A DNA stretch of 51,292 nt from positions 1-51,292 of the forward strand of contig ONCT01000006.1 of the NCBI GenBank assembly GCA_900316395.1, written 5' to 3'. Shown one piece after another: positions 17,352 to 26,415 of the stretch. The translations under genes and the position numbers were made by a program. Under the pieces are notes generated by a model that had not been told where the DNA came from, did not search any database, and saw nothing but the letters and a program-made list of their open reading frames with translations. Within the stretch, counting starts at the first letter, position 1, and the number at the start of each line of letters is the position of its first letter. This stretch comes from an uncultured Lachnospiraceae bacterium (GTDB lineage Bacteria > Bacillota > Clostridia > Lachnospirales > Lachnospiraceae).

Positions 17352-19034
17352 TTATCTCTTAAGGTTAACAAGTTCTTCTAGCATTGTATCACTTGTTGTG
17401 ATAACTCTTGAGTTCGCCTGGAAACCTCTCTGTGTTGTAATCATCTCTGTAAATTCTGCTGAAAGGTCAACGTTAGACATTTCGAGCTGTCCAGTATTCA
17501 TGCTACCACCATCGGCTGTAACTTCAACACCGATTCCATCAAAATCACCAGAGTTAAGTGTTGTTCTATAACAGCTATTACCTGTAGACTCAAGACCAGA
17601 TGCATTTGCAAACTGTGCTACTGCAATCTGTCCTAAGAGTACTGTATTACCATTGTCATAAGAACCATATATCTTACCAGTACCATCAACAGATAATCCT
17701 GTCATTGTACCAAGCTTCTTACCTACACCTCTAGTTCCTGTGATATCACCCTTATCAGCTGCCATTGTTGATGTTCCACCGTTATCATAGTTTAGGCAGT
17801 TCTGGAAGTTTACATCAATGTCCTTAAACTGAACGCCAAGAGTATTGGTCAGATTCATCATCTGCGACTTATTACCAGCAGAACCAATAAACTGGAATGA
17901 ACCATCAGCCTTACTAAATTGAAGCGTAAAGTTTGTTGTATCATATTCCATCTCAAATGCACCTGTAGAAGCATTAATCTTTAATTTGTCGAGCGGAACA
18001 CCTTTCAGAGAATCCTCACTTATGCCATATATTTCTGACAAAAACTTAATTCCTTCTGTGTGAGAAGCATCATCACTAGTGAACTTAATATAGTGCTTTC
18101 CATCAGTGTCAACATAAATTCCATTAGGTGCCTCAGAAGTTGGAGCATTCTGAACATAAGTCTTTCCACCTTCAGTATAGGATATCTTACTATCACTAAA
18201 TGTGTATCCGTTACCTAAATCGATACTCTTCTTTGCTGTTGTAGGATCACCAAATATTTGATCCAGTGTATGTGGGTTCTCTGTAGTTGATGCTGCTAAC
18301 CATTCAGCCAAAATATCATTGTTATCATCATCATAGATATTAGCAAGCTCAACAGAATATGTACCATTATCTGTATCAATATTTCTTACAGCGAACTTAG
18401 CTGTATATTGATATCCAAGGTTATCATAGAAAGATAAACTCATCGCGTATCCATTATCAGATGTTACATTAGTATCGTTCTTATCAATAACACCATCTAC
18501 ATGTGCGTTCTCTGTAGCTTCTGGTGCTGATGTCATATTGGCAGCATTCATAACTCTAAGAGCTGATACTGTATCTTTTCTAATATCCATAGTAGTTGGG
18601 TCTACCTGCCAACCCATAACCATGTATCCTGTTGAAGACATACATAGGTTACCATTACCATCAATGTAGAATGAACCAGCACGAGAGAATAAATTCTCAC
18701 TACCATTATTAACAATAAAGAAATTAGTATTGTTGGAATCAGTAAGCTTGATATCGAAAGCCTGTCCAGTAGACTGTGCCGCACCGGCTGCCGTAATACT
18801 TACCTTAGTTGAACCACTTGTTACACCAAGACCAATCTGGTTAGCATTCTTACCACCAGTATTCTCTGTAGCTCTTGATGCACCTGATGTTGTCTGATAC
18901 ATAATATCAGTAAATGTGGTTGAAGAAGATTTGAACGCAACTGTGTTAACGTTAGCGATATTATTACCAATAACGTCCATTTTTGTCTGGTGAGTCTTAA
19001 GACCTGATACACCAGAATAAAGTGATCTCATCAT
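17352..19034 (-). CDS. flgE: FlgE, flagellar hook protein
   Basis: FlgE polymerises into the hook. The 560 residues have the rod/hook signature at the N-terminus (MRSLYSGVSGLKTHQTKMDVIGNNIANVNTVAFKSS) and the conserved C-terminal coiled-coil end (LEMSNVDLSAEFTEMITTQRGFQANSRVITTSDTMLEELVNLKR). The length exceeds the ~400 of enteric FlgE, with a larger central domain. The start is an ATG at 19034 (or the next codon, also ATG) with a strong GAGGAGG SD. That SD lies next to an unusual set of inverted repeats that may control translation. A terminator follows the gene. Confidence 0.96.
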   Translation of the reverse strand: MMRSLYSGVSGLKTHQTKMDVIGNNIANVNTVAFKSSSTTFTDIMYQTTSGASRATENTGGKNANQIGLGVTSGSTKVSITAAGAAQSTGQAFDIKLTDSNNTNFFIVNNGSENLFSRAGSFYIDGNGNLCMSSTGYMVMGWQVDPTTMDIRKDTVSALRVMNAANMTSAPEATENAHVDGVIDKNDTNVTSDNGYAMSLSFYDNLGYQYTAKFAVRNIDTDNGTYSVELANIYDDDNNDILAEWLAASTTENPHTLDQIFGDPTTAKKSIDLGNGYTFSDSKISYTEGGKTYVQNAPTSEAPNGIYVDTDGKHYIKFTSDDASHTEGIKFLSEIYGISEDSLKGVPLDKLKINASTGAFEMEYDTTNFTLQFSKADGSFQFIGSAGNKSQMMNLTNTLGVQFKDIDVNFQNCLNYDNGGTSTMAADKGDITGTRGVGKKLGTMTGLSVDGTGKIYGSYDNGNTVLLGQIAVAQFANASGLESTGNSCYRTTLNSGDFDGIGVEVTADGGSMNTGQLEMSNVDLSAEFTEMITTQRGFQANSRVITTSDTMLEELVNLKR

Positions 19035-19041
19035 AATAAAT

Positions 19042-19131
19042 GACCTCCTCTTGATTAGAGGGCTGTAGTCGGCCGCATCAATCGGTCAGCGGCCATAGCT
19101 TCCATAAGGTCCAGCTATGCTATTACAGCTC
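19042..19131 (-). promoter_or_regulatory. Structured RNA element upstream of flgE (candidate cis-regulator)
   Basis: Read on the minus strand, an outer stem GCUGUA/UACAGC (19129-19124 with 19067-19062) encloses two hairpins. One is CAUAGCU/AGCUAUG (19119-19113 with 19100-19094), the other GGCCGC/GCGGCC (19094-19089 with 19076-19071); both have 12-base loops and together they form a three-way junction. A third small hairpin, CCUCU-AAUCA-AGAGG (19061-19047), takes in the 5' part of the flgE SD. The loop of the first hairpin contains GACCUU (19111-19106), which can pair with GAGGUC (19047-19042) across the SD. The first stems begin inside the last codons of the upstream gene and include its stop. 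Structure is seen by eye; function is inferred. Confidence 0.6.
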
Positions 19132-19510
19132 CATCTATATTTGTGAATACTTTCTCATTAGATTCATTCTGATCTAATGCTGTTACTACTGTTTGATTAG
19201 GTACGTTAACAATAAATGCTAATTGATCCATAATCACCAAGGATTCGTTAATCCCCTTTTCGCCGGCTTTTTGAACGCCTGCTTCAAGTCTTTCGCTTTG
19301 CTCTTCTGATAGAGAAATGTTTCTCTCATCGAGCCTCTTAGCTGCATGTTTTGAAAACTTTAATCCTGACTCTTCAACAAGTCTTTTTCTTAATATGCTT
19401 TCAAAAGAATTAGTGATTTCAGAAGATTCTTGCGATTTAACTTGCTTGTTATTAAGATATGTATCAGCAATTTGTTGTATTGAACCTAAACTGCTTGCAA
19501 TCTCATTCAT
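19115..19510 (-). CDS. Flagellar operon protein, TIGR02530 family
   Basis: This is a 131-residue soluble protein found next to flgD and flgE in many Gram-positive and spirochaete flagellar operons. Its molecular role is not settled, to my knowledge. The family core is visible: GLKFSKHAAKRLDERNISLSEEQSERLEAGVQKAGEKGINESLVIMDQLAFIVNVPNQTVVTALD (about residues 49-113). An SD (AGGAG) precedes the ATG. Its stop codon lies inside the first hairpin of the flgE leader, so translation of this gene could open that structure. Confidence 0.85.
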   Translation of the reverse strand: MNEIASSLGSIQQIADTYLNNKQVKSQESSEITNSFESILRKRLVEESGLKFSKHAAKRLDERNISLSEEQSERLEAGVQKAGEKGINESLVIMDQLAFIVNVPNQTVVTALDQNESNEKVFTNIDGAVIA

Positions 19511-19544
19511 AAGCTAATCTCCTGTCTTATTTACTACTATTATA

Positions 19545-20189
19545 TTATTCGGCTGATTCTTCTGTTTTCTTTAGAGATGATATCCTCTTTTCTAAATCAA
19601 CTAATGTCTGATAAGAATCTTTGTTAATGAATTGCTTCTGATATTCATCCATTGAGTCGAATAATGTTCTAACAGCTGTCACCTTCTCTTCATCCTGTAA
19701 TGATACATTCTTGAGATTAGGTAGCTTGGCAACTGCATCTTCAAAAGCTTTGGTTGTAAGCATTGCTGTGTAGTATCTCTCGTCTGCAACTGTCTCTATA
19801 TCGTTGATGTTATATAATCCATCATTTACAGATACATAGTATCCATCATCCTTCTTCTCTAAGAAATCAACCATACCTGATACATATTGTTGATTACCTG
19901 AAGAATCAGTTGTATTAAGAATTACATATTTACCAACATAGTTAGCAGCTGACATCTCATCCATCTTGTCCTGTACATTCTGAGTTGCTTCAATCTGTGA
20001 GAAATTAGCAAGCTCTGATACATACTCTGTATTAGTAGTTGGCTCTAATGGATCCTGATACTTCATCTCAGCAACAAGCAATTGAAGGAACATATCCTTG
20101 TCAAAGTTATTCTTTTTTTCATTAGCCTTATCAGTAGCAGTTGTATCTTTTACAACCTGTCCGTTTTTAATTTCTTGAATAAGTGCCAT
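19545..20189 (-). CDS. flgD: FlgD, hook assembly scaffold
   Basis: FlgD caps the growing hook and is later discarded. The 214 residues carry the conserved N-terminal block (DKDMFLQLLVAEMKYQDPLEPTTNTEYVSELANFSQIEATQNV, about 30-70), followed by AANYVGKYVILNTTDSSGNQQYVSGMVDFLEK. The C-terminal half is unlike the Ig-like domain of enteric FlgD and ends in a charged helical region. GGAAGGAG precedes the ATG. It lies between fliK and the TIGR02530 gene. Confidence 0.94.
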   Translation of the reverse strand: MALIQEIKNGQVVKDTTATDKANEKKNNFDKDMFLQLLVAEMKYQDPLEPTTNTEYVSELANFSQIEATQNVQDKMDEMSAANYVGKYVILNTTDSSGNQQYVSGMVDFLEKKDDGYYVSVNDGLYNINDIETVADERYYTAMLTTKAFEDAVAKLPNLKNVSLQDEEKVTAVRTLFDSMDEYQKQFINKDSYQTLVDLEKRISSLKKTEESAE

Positions 20190-20201
20190 CTTAACTCCTT
20201 C

Positions 20202-21851
20202 CTAAGCCATGTAATTCACTGAATTACCATGATCCTTCATCATCTGAGCTACAAGCTTGTCTTCTTCAGACATAAGGCCTTGTAATTCATCAAGATTATT
20301 AAGATCAATGCTTGTTCGTCTAGTCATCTGTGATGCTTGTTCTTCCTGTTGTCTGCTTTGCTCTTCCTGCTGATGCATTCCCTCTTCAAGATTACGCTCG
20401 AATTCGTGAGTTCCAACAGACACCTCAACAGCTTCAACCTTAACACCTGCTTTATTAAGACTATCCTTAAGTGCTATCATCTGCTGTTCTAAAGCTTCTT
20501 TAACAACTTCGTTCTGTGCAACAAGATGTGCCTTCATCGCACCCTTTTCCTGACTAACATTAAGATAAATCTTACCAAGTGATTCAGGATTAAGAATCAT
20601 CTCGATGCTTGTAACCTCTCTTGAAATGTTAATTCTAGCCTGCTCTGATATCTGAGTTATCATCTGCATAGTCTGGAATCTTGTAAGTACAGGTCTAGCC
20701 TCAACATTCTGAGTAGTCTCAGGTTGAATATTTTGTACATCAGCAGCAACATTGGCTGTGAATGCTCTGTTATCATGCTCATGTCTTGTCATGTTGCCTG
20801 AATTATTAGAATTATCAGACTTGGCTGTGTTAACCTCTTCCTTAACAAATACATCATCTGTTGCTTCATCAGCACTGCTTAACTCTTTGTTCGCTTCGTT
20901 CTTAACAGCATTTGAATCCTTGTTAACAACAACTGGTGTCACATCAGCTTCTGGCTCATCAATAACTACTTCTTCTGTAGCAGCCATCTTAGGAGCAACA
21001 TCTTTAGGAACATCTGCCTTAACAATGTTCTCTTCTACAGGTTGCTGAATCTTAACATCAGTTTCAACCTCTGTAGCCATCTGCATGTTCATTTCTTTAG
21101 GAATCTCAACAAAGCTTTCATTAACCTTATTAGCCGAAGCTGCAATATCTTTGATTGTTGCAGCGTCCACTCCTGTCTCTTCTACGACCTTACTTGCTAA
21201 GTCTCTAACTGTTGATAATGCATCTGATAAATCTTCGTCGAGTACAAGTGTTACACTATCTTCTACATCAGCAACCTCAACCATAAGCTGTGTAACTCCC
21301 TTAGGATTAAGTAAGTCTGCAAATGTAATATTAAGTGTAGACATTGCATCTTCAAGTTCATCTTCTGTGATATTAAGCGCTTCTTCTAATACCTTGGCAA
21401 CTTCGCTGGCAAAATTATCTAAAGCCTCATCAACTATAGCAATTACTTCAGCTGGAATCTCTTCCATAGTAGCCATTGCCACTGGTGCTTCTTCCATGGC
21501 TGGTTCTTCAACTATTGTAGCTTCGTTTGCCGTATCAGCCTTTGATGTGTCTTTTGTAGCTTCTGCATTCTTAGCATCAGAAAAATGGTTAACATCCTTA
21601 TCAGCCTCATTGTCTTTTGTAGTAACTTTCTTGTCGTCAGGTGTCTGGGCTTTGGTTTTATCTACCTTGGCTTTGTCATCCTTGACATCGTTACCACTGA
21701 CTTGATTTTGAGTATCCAGTTTCTTATCTGATTTGGCAACGTTCTTGCTCATTACATCTAAGAATCCACCGGATTTATCGCCATCCTTGGCTGACAATTG
21801 GTTGTTAACCATTAAGTTAGGACTTACGCTAGTTACATTTCCACTTGTCAT
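20202..21851 (-). CDS. fliK: FliK, hook-length control protein
   Basis: FliK is exported during hook growth and triggers the FlhB switch at the right length. The 549-residue product has a long acidic, Ala/Val/Asp/Glu-rich and poorly conserved N-terminal region (about 1-400), as expected for a molecular ruler, and a conserved C-terminal Flg_hook domain (ISREVTSIEMILNPESLGKIYLNVSQEKGAMKAHLVAQNEVVKEALEQQMIALKDSLNKAGVKVEAVEVSV). The ATG at 21851 has GGAGG seven bases upstream; a longer ATG at 21869 overlaps that SD and is rejected. A Gln/Glu-rich tail follows the domain. Confidence 0.92.
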   Translation of the reverse strand: MTSGNVTSVSPNLMVNNQLSAKDGDKSGGFLDVMSKNVAKSDKKLDTQNQVSGNDVKDDKAKVDKTKAQTPDDKKVTTKDNEADKDVNHFSDAKNAEATKDTSKADTANEATIVEEPAMEEAPVAMATMEEIPAEVIAIVDEALDNFASEVAKVLEEALNITEDELEDAMSTLNITFADLLNPKGVTQLMVEVADVEDSVTLVLDEDLSDALSTVRDLASKVVEETGVDAATIKDIAASANKVNESFVEIPKEMNMQMATEVETDVKIQQPVEENIVKADVPKDVAPKMAATEEVVIDEPEADVTPVVVNKDSNAVKNEANKELSSADEATDDVFVKEEVNTAKSDNSNNSGNMTRHEHDNRAFTANVAADVQNIQPETTQNVEARPVLTRFQTMQMITQISEQARINISREVTSIEMILNPESLGKIYLNVSQEKGAMKAHLVAQNEVVKEALEQQMIALKDSLNKAGVKVEAVEVSVGTHEFERNLEEGMHQQEEQSRQQEEQASQMTRRTSIDLNNLDELQGLMSEEDKLVAQMMKDHGNSVNYMA

Positions 21852-21906
21852 ACAACTCCTCCTTTCCATATTTAATTTTATTTATAACAAGCCGAGGCTT
21901 ATTATC

Positions 21907-22728
21907 TTATCTAGGCTCCATCAATTTCGTTACCTGAGCTGCTGTAGCAGCATCCATGGCTCCAAGTATCTTACCTCTCGATGAAGCATCCATATTCCAG
22001 AGTATCTTACCAACTAATTCAAGGTTATCTGTCATGGTATTGAAAATACCTGCCGCCTGCGCCGGCTTCATACTAGAATATGTTGAAGCATATTGCTGAA
22101 TCTGTTCATCCTGAGTCGTCTGATTAACGACTTGCTTGTAAATTGCCTCAGCATTTTGAGGCTGAATTGACTCATAATACTTCTTATATTCTTTTATATC
22201 GGGCGCTTTGTCCGAAAAGACAACCTCTTGATAGAATTTTTCTTTATCTTCTTCAAATTTTTTCTGATTATTCTTATAAGTCTGTAATTCTATGGCCTGT
22301 GCCTCTAGTTCTGCAAGGTGCGCACTATCAACGCCTCCTGCTGATTTTGCAGCAGCAAGCTGAGCCTCTAATTCCTTAATACGCTTAACTGCATCATCAA
22401 CAGTTGCAAAACTGTATTGTGCATCTTCCTTAGCATATTCCTCCGATACCTCAGGAAGAATCTTATTGATTACTGGAACATCCTTAAGCACTGGATATAG
22501 CACAGTAGAACCGAATCCACCTACATCCATCTTGATTAGAAGACCTAATATTACAAGCCAAATAAGAGCAATGAGAATTGCAACAAATACCACAAGTCCT
22601 TTCCCAGAACCTTCTTCTTCCTCTTCATCATCACCCTCGGTGCCTTTTTTCTTCTTGTTCTCTTTTTCTTTTTTCTTTTGTGCCTTCTTCTCGGCCTTTG
22701 CTTTCTTCTTTTCTTCCTTATCAGCCAT
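21907..22728 (-). CDS. MotE/YlxF-like flagellar membrane protein
   Basis: This 273-residue protein has a Lys/Glu-rich cytoplasmic N-terminus (1-40), one transmembrane helix (about 46-66), a coiled-coil region (about 110-170) and a C-terminal MgtE-N-like helical domain (YASTYSSMKPAQAAGIFNTMTDNLELVGKILWNMDASSRGKILGAMDAATAAQVTKLM). This matches the YlxF/MotE group found between fliJ and fliK. MotE proteins in other bacteria act as periplasmic chaperones for the stator protein MotC; a role here is inferred. Its start overlaps the fliJ stop. Confidence 0.8.
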   Translation of the reverse strand: MADKEEKKKAKAEKKAQKKKEKENKKKKGTEGDDEEEEEGSGKGLVVFVAILIALIWLVILGLLIKMDVGGFGSTVLYPVLKDVPVINKILPEVSEEYAKEDAQYSFATVDDAVKRIKELEAQLAAAKSAGGVDSAHLAELEAQAIELQTYKNNQKKFEEDKEKFYQEVVFSDKAPDIKEYKKYYESIQPQNAEAIYKQVVNQTTQDEQIQQYASTYSSMKPAQAAGIFNTMTDNLELVGKILWNMDASSRGKILGAMDAATAAQVTKLMEPR

Positions 22729-23183
22729 TAGTTCTCTCCATCCTCATCCGGTCTATATGTATAACTTACTAACTCGTCTGTAACCTTATTCTCTTCTGCG
22801 TTAAGCTCCTGCTTAAATTCATCGAAGGCTTTTTCCTTAAGATTCTCGTGAGTCTTTCTATCCTTCATAACTTCATCAAGCCTTTGTCTTGCTTCTTCAA
22901 CCTTTTTTTCTGCAATATGAACATTAAGCATCTGGTCTCTAATAAGCACTTTCATAGTCTCAATAGCTTCTTTTAACCTTCTAATCTCTGTAAAATCCAA
23001 TTCGCCAGATGTGGCAGCCTTAAGATCACGCTCATATCCTGCTCTTCTAATCATTAGATTAGTCAGCTTGTCCTGCTCTTCTGACAATGCAGCATTAGCC
23101 TGAGAATATGCAATCTTCTCCTGACTCTCTATTTTCTCTTTGATATCAAGGATATTTTGCATCCTGTAGCGAAACTTTGCCAT
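22728..23183 (-). CDS. fliJ: FliJ, export ATPase stalk protein
   Basis: FliJ is the central stalk-like protein of the FliH-FliI-FliJ export ATPase. It is 151 residues, almost entirely two long antiparallel coiled coils, and begins MAKFRYRMQNILDIKEKIESQEKIAYSQA, the usual FliJ opening (F.yR...iL..k). Identification rests on this opening, the helical character and its place right after fliI. Confidence 0.9.
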   Translation of the reverse strand: MAKFRYRMQNILDIKEKIESQEKIAYSQANAALSEEQDKLTNLMIRRAGYERDLKAATSGELDFTEIRRLKEAIETMKVLIRDQMLNVHIAEKKVEEARQRLDEVMKDRKTHENLKEKAFDEFKQELNAEENKVTDELVSYTYRPDEDGEN

Positions 23184-23185
23184 GA

Positions 23186-24487
23186 CTATTCCTTAAACAT
23201 CTCTTCTAAGGTCTCAATCTCATCTTCAAAATCGTATTTTGTATGAGTCTCCTGCATAAGAAATTCATTAACCTTGTCAATCTTCTCTATTGCATAATCT
23301 ATATTCTTATTAGAGCCACTCTTGTAGGCTCCGATATTAATCAAATCCTCTGCCTCACGGTAGGTTGCTAATACATTCTTCATCTTACCAGCAGCCTGCT
23401 TATGTTCTCTGTCTGCTATTGCAGACATAACACGGGAAATGCTCTGTAATACATCAATGGCAGGATAATGATTCCTCTGTGCCAATCTTCTATCAAGCAT
23501 TATATGGCCATCTAGAATGGACCTTGCTGTATCGGTAATAGGCTCATTAAAATCATCACCATCAACAAGAACGGTATATAGACCTGTTATTGAACCCTTG
23601 TCGGAATTACCCGCTCTTTCTAATAGCCTCGGCATCTCCGAATACACACTTGGTGGATAACCACGTGTTACAGGCGGTTCTCCAGAAGCAAGTCCTATTT
23701 CCCTTTGAGCCATGGAAAAACGTGTAAGGGAATCCATCATAAGAAGTACATCTTTGCCCTGGTCTCTAAAGTATTCAGCTATGGAGGTAGCAGTCTTGGC
23801 CGCCTTGTTACGAATAAGAGCTGGCTTATCACTTGTTGCCACTACAACAACAGATCTTGCCATACCTTCTTCACCTAGGTCATGCTCAACGAACTCTCTA
23901 ACCTCACGACCACGCTCTCCAATTAATGCAATAACATTAACCTCTGCCTTGGTATTTCTTGCGAACATACCCATCAATGTACTCTTTCCTACACCAGAGC
24001 CTGCGAATATTCCAATTCTCTGACCCTTGCCAACAGTAATAAGTCCATCAACAGCTTTAACACCAAGTGGCAAAACTTCTGATATTATCTCCCTATCCAT
24101 AGGATCAGGTGGTTGAGCTTCGGCTGGATACTCTTCGTTTAGTTCTAATATACTGCCGTCGTCAATTCTACCTACACCATCAAGTGTATGACCAAGCAGT
24201 TCATCACCAACAGGTATGGACAATGGCTTACCTGTATTTTCTACCATACAGCCAACGCCAACACCTTCTACACTATCAAAGGGCATCAAAAGAAGGCTTT
24301 TATCCCTAAAGCCTACCACTTCTGCCATTATTCTCTTTCCATCCTCTGCAATTATCTCACATAAATCATTAAGCTTGGCATCTGGTCCTATTGATTCAAT
24401 AGTTAATCCTACAATCTTAGAAACCTTACCAAGCCTATCAAAATACGTATTCTCTAGCAGTGTATAATATTTGTTAGTCTCAATCAT
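23186..24487 (-). CDS. fliI: FliI, flagellum-specific export ATPase
   Basis: FliI is the F1-beta-like ATPase that energises flagellar protein export. The Walker A is GIFAGSGVGKSTLMGMF near residue 160, then ALIGERGREVREF, Walker B VLLMMDSLTRFSMAQREIGLA and the GEPPVTRGYPPSVYSEMPRLLERAGN segment typical of FliI/T3SS ATPases. I prefer the ATG at 24487 (433 residues), preceded by AGGTGGGG, although the SD is close. Upstream ATG (24505) and TTG (24508) lack a visible SD. Confidence 0.96.
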   Translation of the reverse strand: MIETNKYYTLLENTYFDRLGKVSKIVGLTIESIGPDAKLNDLCEIIAEDGKRIMAEVVGFRDKSLLLMPFDSVEGVGVGCMVENTGKPLSIPVGDELLGHTLDGVGRIDDGSILELNEEYPAEAQPPDPMDREIISEVLPLGVKAVDGLITVGKGQRIGIFAGSGVGKSTLMGMFARNTKAEVNVIALIGERGREVREFVEHDLGEEGMARSVVVVATSDKPALIRNKAAKTATSIAEYFRDQGKDVLLMMDSLTRFSMAQREIGLASGEPPVTRGYPPSVYSEMPRLLERAGNSDKGSITGLYTVLVDGDDFNEPITDTARSILDGHIMLDRRLAQRNHYPAIDVLQSISRVMSAIADREHKQAAGKMKNVLATYREAEDLINIGAYKSGSNKNIDYAIEKIDKVNEFLMQETHTKYDFEDEIETLEEMFKE

Positions 24488-24513
24488 ACCCCACCTATCA
24501 AGCATCAACTATC

Positions 24514-25410
24514 TTATATAGTAAGTGCCCTTAAATCTTTAATAAAGTTGTCTAACTCAACTCCGATACTACAATCAATTATTCCACCATCACATTCAAT
24601 AATGCATTTGTCATCTTCAAGAAGCGGGTCCATAATTATGTCAAGCTGTACGCCTTCTCCAACCTTGTCCTGAAGCATATCCTTATTCTCTTCAAGATAA
24701 GACTTATTACGTTCATTAACTCTAATAAGAAGCGTCTTACTACTTTCAGAATTAGTGATGGCATTCTCACATAAATGAAGAAGAATCTCTTTCTTGTCTG
24801 AGAATTCTATCATGAAGACTTTACTCATTACGTCACAGACAACATCGAGAACTTCCTTCTCCATATCTACTTCTTTGTCAACATATTCCTGACGAATCTT
24901 CTCTATCTCTTCTTGCATCTCGGCCTTAGCAGCCTCTAAATCATTAGCCGCCATTGCCTGGCCCATATCATAGCCATTTTTCTGGCCTTCCTTGATTGCC
25001 TGTTCCTTCATAGACTCAGCAGAATTCTGAGCTTCAGCAATTATCTCATCAGCCCTGGCACTAGCCTCAGCTAATATATTATCAGCCTCTTCCTGTGCCT
25101 TCTCAACTAAGTCATTAGGAATAGCCATATCAGTTGAAGGCATAATAGAATCATCGAATTCTTCATCCTGATTCTGAAACAGAGCTGCTAACTCATCATT
25201 ACCCTTATTCTCATTCTCATACTCCTCCCTTTCTTCAGGAGTCATATTGTCGAGCATTTCCTGCTCTTTTTTCCTTCGATTCTCTTCTTCCTTGCGGCGA
25301 AATTCCTGAATTCTCTCATCAACAAGTTGATTAGAATCTATCTCGCGGCTCTCACCACTCTCGTTCTCAAAAAGGGTGAAGAAAGGCTTTAATACTTTTT
25401 CATTAGACAA
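24514..25410 (-). CDS. fliH: FliH, export ATPase regulator
   Basis: FliH binds and restrains FliI and links it to the C ring. The 298-residue protein has a charged Glu/Arg-rich N-terminal half, an Ala-rich coiled coil (EKAQEEADNILAEASARADEIIAEAQNSAESMKEQAIKEGQKNGYDMGQA, with the FliH-type small-x-x-x-small spacing) and a C-terminal ATP-synthase-delta-like domain ending EDDKCIIECDGGIIDCSIGVELDNFIKDL. The start overlaps fliG by eight bases. Confidence 0.92.
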   Translation of the reverse strand: MSNEKVLKPFFTLFENESGESREIDSNQLVDERIQEFRRKEEENRRKKEQEMLDNMTPEEREEYENENKGNDELAALFQNQDEEFDDSIMPSTDMAIPNDLVEKAQEEADNILAEASARADEIIAEAQNSAESMKEQAIKEGQKNGYDMGQAMAANDLEAAKAEMQEEIEKIRQEYVDKEVDMEKEVLDVVCDVMSKVFMIEFSDKKEILLHLCENAITNSESSKTLLIRVNERNKSYLEENKDMLQDKVGEGVQLDIIMDPLLEDDKCIIECDGGIIDCSIGVELDNFIKDLRALTI

Positions 25411-26413
25411 CTAAATCGTCACCTCCACCACGAGATACAACAATATCACCTTGATCTTCAAGCTTTCTGATAATACCAACAATAACCTGCTGAGATTCTT
25501 CTACGTCCTTCATACGAACAGGGCCCATGTATTCCATGTCTTCCTTAACCATTGTAGCAAGACGAGAAGACATATTACGGAAGATACAATTCTGTACCTC
25601 TTCGTTAGCTCCCTTAAGAGCCTTGGCAAGCTCGTTATTATCAACGTCACGAAGAACTCTCTGGATTGCTCTATCATCAAGCAACAAGATATCCTCGAAT
25701 ACGAACATTTTCTTACGAATCTCTTCAGCAAGTTCAGGCTCTTCAATCTCAAGAGCCTCCATGATTCTCTTCTCAGTTCCTCTATCAACAGCATTAAGAA
25801 TTGATACAATAGCATCAACGCCACCAGCAATTGTGTAATCCTGATTAATAAGAGATGATAGCTTACGCTCAAGTACTTTCTCAACCTCTTTGATAATTTC
25901 AGGAGATGTTCTATCCATAAGAGCAATTCTTCTAGCAACATCAGCCTGCATCTCAGGGCTTAAGGCACTAAGAATCATAGAGGATTGTGTAGGTGCCAAA
26001 TAAGACAAAATCATTGCGATAGTCTGTGGATGCTCATCCTGAATAAAGTTAAGTACCTGTGAAGGTTCAGTCTTACGAATAAACTCAAATGGCCTAACCT
26101 GTAATGACGCAGTAAGCTTAGTAATTACATCATGAGCCTTATCATCACCAAGAGCTTTCTCCAACAACTCCTTAGCATATCCGATACCACCTTCAGCAAT
26201 ATATTGCTGAGCAAGGCAGACTTGATAGAATTCATCTATAACCTCGTCCTTGACCTCTGGAGATATACTTCTAGTGTTGGCAATCTCTAATGTCAGTTCT
26301 TCAATTTCTTCTTCTTTTAGGTGCTTAAATATATCAGCAGACTTCTCAGGTCCTAAGGAAATGAGAAGAACAGCCGCCTTCTGTACACCACTTAAATCAT
26401 CAGTTGCGCCCAT
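25403..26413 (-). CDS. fliG: FliG, flagellar motor switch protein
   Basis: FliG is the torque-generating rotor protein. Visible parts are the N-terminal MS-ring-binding region (LSGVQKAAVLLISLGPEKSADIFKHLKEEEIEELT), the EHPQTIAMILSYL motif of the middle domain, and the C-terminal domain with the charged ridge that contacts MotA (VFEDILLLDDRAIQRVLRDVDNNELAKALKG). The ATG at 26413 (336 residues) has GGGGAT upstream and lies two bases from the fliF stop; the longer TTG start at 26425 sits inside fliF without an SD. Confidence 0.97.
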   Translation of the reverse strand: MGATDDLSGVQKAAVLLISLGPEKSADIFKHLKEEEIEELTLEIANTRSISPEVKDEVIDEFYQVCLAQQYIAEGGIGYAKELLEKALGDDKAHDVITKLTASLQVRPFEFIRKTEPSQVLNFIQDEHPQTIAMILSYLAPTQSSMILSALSPEMQADVARRIALMDRTSPEIIKEVEKVLERKLSSLINQDYTIAGGVDAIVSILNAVDRGTEKRIMEALEIEEPELAEEIRKKMFVFEDILLLDDRAIQRVLRDVDNNELAKALKGANEEVQNCIFRNMSSRLATMVKEDMEYMGPVRMKDVEESQQVIVGIIRKLEDQGDIVVSRGGGDDLVV

Positions 26414-26415
26414 TT

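Noticed and set aside
19042..19131. c-di-GMP riboswitch as the identity of the flgE leader
   Set aside because: The conserved core sequences of the c-di-GMP-I and -II classes are not present; only a generic three-way junction is.
20752..21705. Long open frames on the plus strand opposite fliK (98 and 206 residues)
   Set aside because: They are mirror images of the Ala/Val/Glu-rich fliK code, giving Ser/Thr/Leu-rich nonsense with no SD or family pattern.
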